From JABIAL01 sp964645825 (GTDB taxonomy: Bacteria; Patescibacteriota; Patescibacteriia; UBA1558; GWA2-36-10), in contig CAZXZY010000014.1 in the NCBI GenBank assembly GCA_964645825.1, positions 1 through 19,726 of the forward strand: a stretch of 19,726 nucleotides of DNA, given 5' to 3'. Below, one piece after another: positions 14,597 through 19,726 of the stretch. The notes beneath the pieces are model-generated. The model saw nothing but the letters and a program-made list of their open reading frames with translations. It had not been told where the DNA came from and made no database searches. Position 1 is the first letter of the stretch; each line of letters opens with the position of its first letter. The position numbers were made by a program, and so were the translations under genes.

Positions 14597-14625
14597 AATC
14601 TAAGCATATAAGTAAATCTTGACAA
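14597..14625 (-). promoter_or_regulatory. Candidate promoter of the deoxypyrimidine cassette
   Basis: On the - strand TTGTCA (14620-14625), a 17-base spacer and TAGATT (14597-14602). Its -35 box overlaps the -35 box of the divergent ACP-like gene by five bases. A second candidate -10, TATAAA, lies 8 bases before the deaminase ATG. Confidence 0.5.
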
Positions 14626-14647
14626 TTCATCAAAATTTAGGTACAAA
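14619..14647 (+). promoter_or_regulatory. Promoter of the ACP-like gene
   Basis: Perfect TTGACA (14619-14624), a 17-base spacer and TACAAA (14642-14647), giving a leader of roughly 50 bases. A near-palindrome, ACTAGTTTAAACCAGT at 14672-14687, lies in the leader just ahead of the SD and might be a binding site. Confidence 0.65.
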
Positions 14648-14687
14648 CATATCACATGCGATCTTTTCACCACTAGTTTAAACCAGT

Positions 14688-14695
14688 AAAGAGGT
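14688..14695 (+). promoter_or_regulatory. Ribosome binding site of the ACP-like gene
   Basis: AAAGAGGT, with GAGG ending 8 bases before the ATG at 14703, supports this start codon and marks the gene as one of the few with an SD. Confidence 0.75.
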
Positions 14696-14702
14696 AACAG
14701 AG

Positions 14703-15029
14703 ATGCCAAACTTTCAACCAGCTCCCCAAACCCTTGAAAAATTCAAGACAGCCCTATTGGACAACATCGACATGCCCGAAGGAGACACTCGTATTCAAGA
14801 CTTTGTCTTCGGCGATGGCTTGAGCCTTGATGATCTTGGCACCGACTCAATCGGCAAATTCGAAACCATCAATGTCCTGGAAGAAACCTGGGACATTAGC
14901 ATGGATGATGAAGAGGTCAATGAGGCCAAGAATCTCGACGATATCTTGTGGCTGATCGCCTTCAAGATCAAAGAAACCGACGAGACTCCACTCTTCCTGC
15001 AGAAAGCCGATATAATACCAAAACGCTAA
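14703..15029 (+). CDS. Orphan acyl-carrier-protein-like protein
   Basis: The 108-residue acidic protein has the pattern of an acyl or peptidyl carrier protein: LDDLGTDSIGKFETINVLEE, with the candidate phosphopantetheine attachment at Ser49 in DSI. A short acidic helix with NLDDILWLI follows, matching the last helix of the ACP fold. About 20 extra residues precede the ACP core and a 15-residue tail follows. No fatty-acid, polyketide, ligase or phosphopantetheinyl transferase gene is in the window, so its partner is unknown. It has its own promoter, SD and terminator. Its G/C content by hand count (27, 30 and 29 per 60 bases over three lines) is clearly above most neighbours. The carrier call is good; modification of Ser49 is inferred. 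Confidence 0.82.
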   Translation: MPNFQPAPQTLEKFKTALLDNIDMPEGDTRIQDFVFGDGLSLDDLGTDSIGKFETINVLEETWDISMDDEEVNEAKNLDDILWLIAFKIKETDETPLFLQKADIIPKR

Positions 15030-15054
15030 CAGCCACCCCCTCACCCTGGATTTT

Positions 15055-15087
15055 GGGCGGACACTTATGTGCCGCCCTTTTTTATTT
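15055..15087 (+). terminator. Rho-independent terminator after the ACP-like gene
   Basis: GGGCGG (15055-15060) and CAC pair with GTG and CCGCCC (15072-15077), with one bulged A and a TTAT loop, followed by TTTTTTATTT. The tail overlaps the stop codon of the convergent YgjP-like gene. It has no T tract in the opposite direction. Confidence 0.92.
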
Positions 15088-15643
15088 AAATATCTTTTAG
15101 CCTTTTCTCTAAAATTTTATAATTTGGAATCGTCTGTGAAACTAATTTCCAAAATCTAACTGAATGATTCATTTCTTTGAGATGACATAATTCATGGACA
15201 ATAACACAATCGGACAATTCCGGCGCCAATAAACAAAGTCTGTAATTAAAATTAAGATTCTTTTTAGCCGAACAAGAACCCCAGCGACTCTTTTGATTAC
15301 GAATTGCTATCCGATTGTATTTTAAATTATAAAATTGATTAAAATACTCTAAACGTTCAGTTACTAATTGCCGAGTTTGTTTTTTGTATTTATTTATTTC
15401 TGCAATACTGTGTTTGGTAGCAAAAATACTTGGTCGTAATTTCACGTCATCTAAATGTTTCAAAATCCATTTTTGACGACTAGCTAAAAATCTTCTGATC
15501 AAAAAAAGTGGATAGGTTTTAGCTGCTGTTAACACCAAAGAACCATCTGGCTCCATAGACAGACGAATATATTTTGCATATTTACGACGTTTTAGCTTAA
15601 TATCGTAGATATTCTGACCAATTTTGAATTGTTTAACTTCCAT
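15086..15643 (-). CDS. YgjP/DUF45-type metallopeptidase
   Basis: The 185-residue protein has the zinc-peptidase motif HELCH at residues 150-154 with a likely third ligand at His160 (EMNH). It also has the family signature QKSRWGSCSAKKNLNFN at 117-133, which together identify the YgjP-like (DUF45, SprT-related) group. No signal peptide is seen, so it is cytoplasmic. Its substrate is unknown; homologues are predicted metal-dependent peptidases. The ATG lies 11 bases inside the end of the YigZ-like gene, so the two are translationally coupled. It is the last gene of a four-gene unit that starts with the alpha/beta hydrolase. Confidence 0.9.
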   Translation of the reverse strand: MEVKQFKIGQNIYDIKLKRRKYAKYIRLSMEPDGSLVLTAAKTYPLFLIRRFLASRQKWILKHLDDVKLRPSIFATKHSIAEINKYKKQTRQLVTERLEYFNQFYNLKYNRIAIRNQKSRWGSCSAKKNLNFNYRLCLLAPELSDCVIVHELCHLKEMNHSVRFWKLVSQTIPNYKILEKRLKDI

Positions 15644-16031
15644 TTTCTGATTTTTGCAGATTATTTTCTAAAACTAAATTTGCAGATTTTGTATAAGCTC
15701 GGGCCAAACCACCTTTTCCTAATTTAATTCCACCAAAATATCTAATCACAACGACTAGGCAATTCATTGCTTCTTTTTTTTGTAATAAAAATAAAATAGC
15801 AGAACCCGCTGACCCTGAAGGCTCTTTATCATCTGTGTATTTTTCTCTTAACACTCCATTTTCTTGAAAACGGTAAGCCCAGACAACATGACGAGCATCT
15901 TTGTATTCTTTTTTTAATTGCTCCAATTTTTCTTTAATCTCAATTTTGCTTGTAACAGAAAAAGAAAAGCCTAAAAACTTAGACTTTTTCTCTACTAATT
16001 TATCTTGTTTATTTTGATGTAAAACAAACAT
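15633..16031 (-). CDS. YigZ/IMPACT family protein, N-terminal domain only
   Basis: The 132 residues match the N-terminal UPF0029 domain: DARHVVWAYRF, DDKEPSGSAGSAILFLL and VVVIRYFGGIKLGKGGLARAY are the family hallmarks. Full YigZ proteins are around 200 residues, with a second ferredoxin-like domain that is absent here. The reading frame stops just after the SANLVLENN helix. The next gene begins 11 bases before this stop, so the short form is probably genuine and not a late frameshift, though decay cannot be excluded. The start overlaps the preceding stop as TAATG. The molecular role of bacterial members is unsettled; a link to translation is inferred from eukaryotic IMPACT. Confidence 0.9.
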   Translation of the reverse strand: MFVLHQNKQDKLVEKKSKFLGFSFSVTSKIEIKEKLEQLKKEYKDARHVVWAYRFQENGVLREKYTDDKEPSGSAGSAILFLLQKKEAMNCLVVVIRYFGGIKLGKGGLARAYTKSANLVLENNLQKSENGS

Positions 16032-16261
16032 TATTGTTCATCAACAACTTTGTGATCTGATTTATGTTTTTGTGATTTACCATGAGGATGACACATACCA
16101 AACCAACAATCTAATTTTGACGAATTACGCTGCATCATATCTAATCCCATCAAAATAACTAAAACAGGAATAAGATATCCCCAAAATCCTCCACTAATAA
16201 ACCCTGCTTCCTGTAATAGCCACAATGTACCAACTATTACAAATACTAAACCTAATGACAT
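16031..16261 (-). CDS. Small two-helix membrane protein
   Basis: This 76-residue protein has hydrophobic segments at about residues 3-20 (LGLVFVIVGTLWLLQEAG) and 26-43 (GFWGYLIPVLVILMGLDM), followed by a polar histidine- and lysine-rich tail. The arrangement resembles the DUF5668 or LiaF-type small transmembrane region found in many Gram-positive and CPR proteins. The tail contains CWFGMCHPHGKSQKHKSDHK; the two cysteines and four histidines might bind a metal, which is speculation. It lies 24 bases after the hydrolase gene and its stop overlaps the next start as TAATG, so it is part of that operon. Function unknown. Confidence 0.78.
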   Translation of the reverse strand: MSLGLVFVIVGTLWLLQEAGFISGGFWGYLIPVLVILMGLDMMQRNSSKLDCWFGMCHPHGKSQKHKSDHKVVDEQ

Positions 16262-16285
16262 AAATTTTCTTTGTCACATATAATT

Positions 16286-17056
16286 TTAAATTAATTTTTT
16301 AAGCCAATTATCTAAAATATTTTTTAATTCTGCTATATGTCCTGGTTCACGAAAAGTATGTGGCGCATTTTTTATAATCTGTAGTTCTTTTTGTCCTGGC
16401 AAAGCTTCCAATAAAATCTGCTGATGCTTTAGTGGTGTACTAGTATCATTTTCACCAACAGCTAATAAAACAGGCATTGTTAATTGATTAATTTTTTCTA
16501 ACAAATCATATTGCAATCTATCTTCCATGTGTGACCATTTCAAATTTTTCTCTACACCAGGCTTAGAATGACTCATCGACGTGTACCAGCCTGTGTTTTT
16601 CCACTCATCTAATTGTTCTTTTGGATGCACTTCTAAACTTAATACTCCAGATACAACTGAAGAAATCAGAGCCAAAGCCTTAACTTCACTTGGATAATTC
16701 TCAGCATATGAAGCTACGCACCCGGCTCCTAAACTATGCCCAGTCAAATAAAAAGACTCACTGTACCAATCTTGTTGTTTTGCCCAAACTATCACATCTT
16801 CTAAATCTTGATAATAATTTGTCACTGTCGCATCAGCGTAATCCCCATCACTTTCCCCTAAAGTATTCGTAGTGTCAAAACGAACAATGGTGCAGCTCAC
16901 ATCTTTAAAACTTTGAGCCATCGTCTCTATATGAGCTTGTTCTTTAAACCCACCTAGACCATGCATTACAAATGCTAATCCTTTGTTTTGCTTATTCTCT
17001 TCTACTATAACAGCGATTTTTTGTCCTTTTCTGTTCTCAATCTTAATTTTTTTCAT
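16286..17056 (-). CDS. Alpha/beta hydrolase
   Basis: The 256-residue protein has an alpha/beta-hydrolase fold with a complete predicted triad: the nucleophile Ser108 in GHSLGAG, the acid Asp204 in VGENDTSTP and His233 in NAPHTF. The oxyanion loop is VMHGLGGFKEQ near residue 31. It lacks a signal peptide, so an intracellular esterase, lipase-like enzyme or peptidase is likely; substrates of this family cannot be predicted from sequence. It heads a four-gene - strand unit and has its own promoter just downstream of the lipoprotein terminator, with the -10 box 6 bases before the ATG, suggesting a leaderless mRNA. Confidence 0.92.
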   Translation of the reverse strand: MKKIKIENRKGQKIAVIVEENKQNKGLAFVMHGLGGFKEQAHIETMAQSFKDVSCTIVRFDTTNTLGESDGDYADATVTNYYQDLEDVIVWAKQQDWYSESFYLTGHSLGAGCVASYAENYPSEVKALALISSVVSGVLSLEVHPKEQLDEWKNTGWYTSMSHSKPGVEKNLKWSHMEDRLQYDLLEKINQLTMPVLLAVGENDTSTPLKHQQILLEALPGQKELQIIKNAPHTFREPGHIAELKNILDNWLKKLI

Positions 17057-17062
17057 GGTCTT

Positions 17063-17091
17063 ATTGTACTATTTTGCCCTATTTTAAGCAA
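17063..17091 (-). promoter_or_regulatory. Promoter of the hydrolase operon (probably leaderless)
   Basis: On the - strand TTGCTT (17086-17091), a 17-base spacer and TACAAT (17063-17068), then 6 bases to the ATG at 17056. The -35 box overlaps the end of the T tract of the lipoprotein gene terminator. Confidence 0.7.
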
Positions 17092-17137
17092 ATAAAAACC
17101 CCGTTTCAATCACCGAAGTGATTTTAATGAAACGGGG
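17090..17137 (-). terminator. Rho-independent terminator after the lipoprotein gene
   Basis: On the - strand CCCCGTTTCA pairs with TGAAACGGGG over 10 bases and ATCAC with GTGAT over 5. The apical loop is the very stable C(UUCG)G tetraloop, with one 5-base bulge, and TTTTTATTT follows. It begins 22 bases beyond the stop codon. Confidence 0.95.
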
Positions 17138-17159
17138 CCCACAACAGCAAGAGTGGGTT

Positions 17160-17675
17160 TCATAGTATTACAAAGTACTGTTCACGGTCATGTAACCAAT
17201 TTTGACCAAATTCTTCATCCAGCCAGTCTTGCCAGCTATTAGGAAGGTGATTGATCGCCCAGCCAATGTAGCCAGAAAAATCAGAATTATATACCAAAAT
17301 ATTAATATAAAACTCCTGACCTTCTTCTAGGTATTCTTCTGGGAACACAAAAGATTCATCACGTTCATCGATGAAGTAATCCTCAAACACAATCGGCACA
17401 TCATGGTCAGTGCCGTCAATAACAACGCCGATAGGCCTAGTAGAATTACGGTTAATAACCGTGATCGTCTGATCAGAATCAGACTCTAGATCAAAAATTA
17501 CTTTTACGCCAACTTCGTCAAATATAAACGGATGAATACCGCCGGTTGATTGCGATACTATTCGTTCTGAACAACCAGACAAAATTAAGAGCAAGAATAT
17601 TAGAAAAAGTAAAAAAGTGGGATCACTTAACATTTTCCTACATATTTTTATTGCTCCTTTGCAAAAATGCTGCAT
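17160..17675 (-). CDS. Lipoprotein of unknown function
   Basis: I do not recognise this 171-residue protein. It has a 19-residue N-region, a hydrophobic stretch FLLFLIFLLLILSG and a lipobox LSGC with Cys35, so after cleavage it should be lipid-anchored at the membrane. The mature part is acidic and looks beta-rich (VKVIFDLESDSDQTITVI, YINILVYNSDFSGYIGWAI), with a tryptophan-rich C-terminus (NSWQDWLDEEFGQNW). The upstream ATG is chosen because an SD (GAGGAG) lies 7 bases before it; an internal Met15 would give a more usual signal peptide length. It is transcribed alone from a good promoter and ends at a strong terminator. Base composition is higher in G/C than in the adjacent hydrolase operon. 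Confidence 0.82.
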   Translation of the reverse strand: MQHFCKGAIKICRKMLSDPTFLLFLIFLLLILSGCSERIVSQSTGGIHPFIFDEVGVKVIFDLESDSDQTITVINRNSTRPIGVVIDGTDHDVPIVFEDYFIDERDESFVFPEEYLEEGQEFYINILVYNSDFSGYIGWAINHLPNSWQDWLDEEFGQNWLHDREQYFVIL

Positions 17676-17682
17676 GATATCA

Positions 17683-17688
17683 CTCCTC
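17683..17688 (-). promoter_or_regulatory. Ribosome binding site of the lipoprotein gene
   Basis: On the - strand GAGGAG, inside GAGAGGAGTG, ends 7 bases before the ATG at 17675 and decides for the upstream of two possible starts. Confidence 0.78.
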
Positions 17689-17721
17689 TCTTTGCTTGTT
17701 TAAAAGATCTGTTAATATAGT

Positions 17722-17750
17722 AATATAACATAAATACTTAAAATTGTCTA
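17722..17750 (-). promoter_or_regulatory. Promoter of the lipoprotein gene
   Basis: On the - strand TAGACA (17745-17750), a 17-base spacer and TATATT (17722-17727), giving a leader of about 40 bases before the SD and ATG. Confidence 0.65.
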
Positions 17751-17777
17751 GAGCAAACAAAAAACTTGCTATTCAAT

Positions 17778-17856
17778 GGGCTACCTGCCTGTTTGCATCC
17801 ATCTATCAATCAACAAGGAGGGCTGTCGATAATATTAAGATGCAGACAGATAGCCC
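17778..17856 (-). other. Long inverted repeat, candidate structured RNA
   Basis: On the - strand GGGCTATCTGTCTG pairs with CAGGCAGGTAGCCC over 14 positions, two of which are G-U in - strand RNA but would be C-A mismatches in + strand RNA. A further CATC/GATG pairing follows after a short bulge. The roughly 35-base loop carries CCCTCCTTG, which resembles an anti-Shine-Dalgarno sequence. It lies in the 199-base gap upstream of the lipoprotein promoter. There is no adjacent T tract; a T6 run begins about 13 bases downstream on the - strand. Confidence 0.5.
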
Positions 17857-17874
17857 GCTAAACAACAAGTCTGT

Positions 17875-18822
17875 GTGTCTCGCCAAAACTATAAATTTGT
17901 GCTAAGATCAGAAGCGTTTTCCAATACCTTGGGACACCAAATTATCATAAGCAAAATAGTTTGTCAAATGTGGAAAACTTATAATGTAGTATCACAGCCT
18001 GATACCGCTCATCAAACTTTAGCAATTTTAAATACCCCCCTCAAAAACAACAAAGGGGTGACTTTGTGGTGCTTAGAAAACAATAAAGAAATAAAAAACC
18101 ACGCCGATTTACTACAAAACTGGCAAAAATATTTTGATTTACAACAAGAAATAATAGTTTGGCCAAACAATGAAGAGCCGAGCATTCAAATCTTGCAAGC
18201 TATTTATCAAAATAAGCATGCTGTTATTTTGACTACCATAAATAATCTAGAAACACCCATTGCTAATTGGCAAGCTTTAAAAGATAATAAAATTTCTTTA
18301 GAACTCGGACAAAAAATAAATCTAAATCAATTACCAGAAGATTTAACATCTTTAGGACTAGAAAGAAGTGAACAAGCTTGGTCAGATAATACTTTTAGTA
18401 TCAAAGGTAGCTTAGTAGATATTTACCAAAACGAAATTATTTCTCGTTTCAATATTTGGGAAAATAAAATAGAACAAATTGAAACAATCGATCCCCTACA
18501 AATGGGGAAAATAAAAAAAGTAAAACAAATAGACATCTGGCCAACGCAAATAATTCACAAAGAAAGCTTAGCTAATAATTTACCGAATCATTGCTGGCTA
18601 ATTTATAATCATAATTATCATGAATTTTTACAAAGCTTCTCTAATCAAAAAATAATCTTTGACCCATTAGCTAAAAAATCAGATCACACTCTGATTACAG
18701 AATCTTTGGATAATTTTCAGCTTAATTCAGAAGAAAAAATCAATTTTTTAAATAAGCCTAATCCAATGGGCTTTCTAAATCTTGCCAAAAATCTCGTGCT
18801 ACTTTTAGATAAATTTCCGTAG
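17875..18822 (+). CDS. Mfd N-terminal (UvrB-like) domain protein or fragment
   Basis: The 315 residues match only the first part of the transcription-repair coupling factor Mfd. A degenerate Walker-A-like region VVSQPDTAHQT (38-48) replaces the usual loop. Then comes the pattern LGLERSEQAWSDNTFSIKG (160-178), followed by SLVDIY and ISRFNIWENKIEQIETIDP (189-207), corresponding to the UvrB-homologous interaction domain. The RNA-polymerase-interaction and RecG-like translocase modules are absent. The last 21 residues are read from the strand opposite the recombinase gene, so the homologous part probably ends near residue 293. The GTG start at 17875 is uncertain, with no SD; Met32 at 17968 is the first ATG. 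It could be a remnant of a broken mfd or a separate UvrB-like adaptor. I call the homology fairly sure and the status open. Confidence 0.65.
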   Translation: MSRQNYKFVLRSEAFSNTLGHQIIISKIVCQMWKTYNVVSQPDTAHQTLAILNTPLKNNKGVTLWCLENNKEIKNHADLLQNWQKYFDLQQEIIVWPNNEEPSIQILQAIYQNKHAVILTTINNLETPIANWQALKDNKISLELGQKINLNQLPEDLTSLGLERSEQAWSDNTFSIKGSLVDIYQNEIISRFNIWENKIEQIETIDPLQMGKIKKVKQIDIWPTQIIHKESLANNLPNHCWLIYNHNYHEFLQSFSNQKIIFDPLAKKSDHTLITESLDNFQLNSEEKINFLNKPNPMGFLNLAKNLVLLLDKFP

Positions 18823-19645
18823 TCTTAATACTTTGGTGACCTAATAATTTTTGAATATACCGAATACTCACTCCATTTTCTAATAAATGAGTAGCGAAAC
18901 TATGTCTCAAACTATGACAGCTAACATTAATTTTAACGCCTGTTTTTTGACAAGCATGTTCAAATATTTTTTGCACACTCCTCTGATGTAAATGTGTTTT
19001 ATCTTTTGCTCCTGCAAATAGATATTTCTGCTCCTCTGGTAAATCTATTAAATATTTTTTAATCAAATCAAGACTAAATTTACTTAGCAAAGTATAACGA
19101 TCTTTATTCCCTTTGGCTTTATGAATAAACACAGACTTCTCATCCAAGTCTATCTCAGCTATTTTTAAAGTAACCACTTCTGAAACTCTCAAACCAGAAC
19201 CATACAATAAGCTAAGAATGCATTGATGCTTTAAGTTTGCGGCGGCTGTAATAATACTTTTTATTTTCTGTTTAGACAAAATTTGTGGCAAATGTTTTTC
19301 TCTTTTTGGACGAACTATATTAAAAAACAGCCGCCGTTTGAGCACCTGCTGATAATAAAACTTTAAAGCTGAAATAACATTATTTAAAGAAGTGTTTGTA
19401 TAGCCTTTTATTTTTAAAGACAAAAGATAATCTTTAATGTCTTGATTATTAATTTCCCTGGCAGATTTTTTGATAAAATCTAAAAATTTCTGATTGTGAC
19501 TAAGATAAGCTTTTATAGTCCGCCTACTAAAGCCTCGAATTATAAGCTCCTGTGCTAATCTCGCTAAAGGATGAGTTCGTGGTATTAATTGATTCTTTTT
19601 TGATAATTTATTAGGCTCTTCAGACCTTTCAAAATCGCTTTTCAT
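18758..19645 (-). CDS. Xer-type tyrosine recombinase
   Basis: This 295-residue site-specific recombinase has an N-terminal SAM-like core-binding domain (about 25-110) and a complete catalytic domain. The catalytic set is Arg153 in GSGLRVSE, Lys178 in KAKGNKDR, His244 and Arg247 in CHSLRHSFATH, His270 in LLGHQS and the nucleophile Tyr279. The C-terminus ends in ESPLD, as in many XerC/XerD-like and integron-like enzymes, so it is intact. It may resolve chromosome dimers or mobilise an element; the sequence alone does not decide. Its 3' end overlaps that of the Mfd-like gene by 65 bases in convergent orientation, with no terminator between them. There is no SD before the ATG. Confidence 0.93.
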   Translation of the reverse strand: MKSDFERSEEPNKLSKKNQLIPRTHPLARLAQELIIRGFSRRTIKAYLSHNQKFLDFIKKSAREINNQDIKDYLLSLKIKGYTNTSLNNVISALKFYYQQVLKRRLFFNIVRPKREKHLPQILSKQKIKSIITAAANLKHQCILSLLYGSGLRVSEVVTLKIAEIDLDEKSVFIHKAKGNKDRYTLLSKFSLDLIKKYLIDLPEEQKYLFAGAKDKTHLHQRSVQKIFEHACQKTGVKINVSCHSLRHSFATHLLENGVSIRYIQKLLGHQSIKTTEIYLKVARDFWQDLESPLD

Positions 19646-19669
19646 AATGACTTGTGATTAATAGTAAGG

Positions 19670-19698
19670 TATTTACACTTTGGCTGAAACTAGGTAAA
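19670..19698 (-). promoter_or_regulatory. Candidate promoter of the recombinase gene
   Basis: On the - strand TTTACC (19693-19698), a 17-base spacer and TAAATA (19670-19675), about 24 bases before the ATG. Moderate match to consensus. Confidence 0.4.
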
Positions 19699-19726
19699 AT
19701 GTCAACAGGTGCACAAATACGGTGTT

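Noticed and set aside
17778..17856. The long inverted repeat as an ordinary terminator
   Set aside because: No T tract directly follows the stem on either strand and the loop is far too long.
17840..17905. Mini-ORF of 21 codons preceded by AAGGAGG at 17815-17821
   Set aside because: The SD-like sequence is 18 bases from the ATG, too far, and it lies in the loop of the inverted repeat. The peptide has no recognisable feature.
19646..19726. dif or attachment site next to the recombinase gene
   Set aside because: I looked for a 28-base XerC/XerD-type site with two half-palindromic arms and could not find a convincing one in the 81 bases available.
1..19726. Defence system, prophage, CRISPR array, tRNA or rRNA genes
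   Set aside because: No repeats with regular spacing, no cloverleaf or rRNA segments, no phage structural genes and no toxin-antitoxin or nuclease pairs were seen on either strand.

Overview
The window looks like a piece of a low-GC, gene-dense bacterial chromosome, most likely from a member of the Candidate Phyla Radiation (Patescibacteria). This is an inference. It rests on AT-rich coding with mostly TAA stops, very short intergenic gaps, general absence of Shine-Dalgarno (SD) sequences, a secreted protein with a DUF5667-like segment, a two-domain ThyX, and a short Xer-type recombinase ending in SPLD. UGA does not appear to be reassigned. I cannot place it to a lineage within the radiation. 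I see no rRNA, tRNA, CRISPR array or insertion sequence. No stretch longer than 300 bases lacks a gene; the longest gap is 17676-17874.

Region 1 (1-6882, mostly + strand). The 3' part of thrS is followed 3 bases later by guaB and a terminator. Next come a secreted helical protein of unknown function, miaB, a standalone receiver protein on the - strand, and miaA. MiaA and MiaB catalyse consecutive steps of the ms2i6A37 tRNA modification.

Region 2 (6909-14558, all - strand) is a tightly packed ten-gene run. In transcription order it is: dCMP deaminase, an adenosylhomocysteinase-like protein, a Nudix hydrolase, a P-loop kinase-like protein, two-domain ThyX, dihydrofolate reductase, a MazG-type pyrophosphohydrolase, thymidine kinase, thymidylate kinase and gatB. 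Read as a pathway, dCTP or dCMP is converted to dUMP, then dTMP, then dTDP, with thymidine salvage entering at dTMP. A terminator after tdk, followed by a new -10 box, splits tmk-gatB into a second unit.

Region 3 (14559-17675). An orphan acyl-carrier-protein-like gene is divergent from the cassette, with overlapping -35 boxes. A four-gene - strand unit follows (alpha/beta hydrolase, small membrane protein, half-length YigZ-like protein, YgjP-like metallopeptidase). Upstream of it is a single lipoprotein gene of unknown function with its own promoter and terminator.

Region 4 (17676-19726). A 199-base gap holds a long imperfect inverted repeat that pairs better as - strand RNA. It is followed by an ORF matching only the N-terminal UvrB-like part of Mfd. 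That ORF runs head-on into, and overlaps by 65 bases, a tyrosine recombinase gene.

Two styles of expression coexist. Most genes have no SD, and several have a -10 box only 6-8 bases before the ATG, suggesting leaderless mRNAs. Four genes (receiver, tdk, ACP-like, lipoprotein) have clear SD sequences, terminators just downstream and visibly more C-ending codons.
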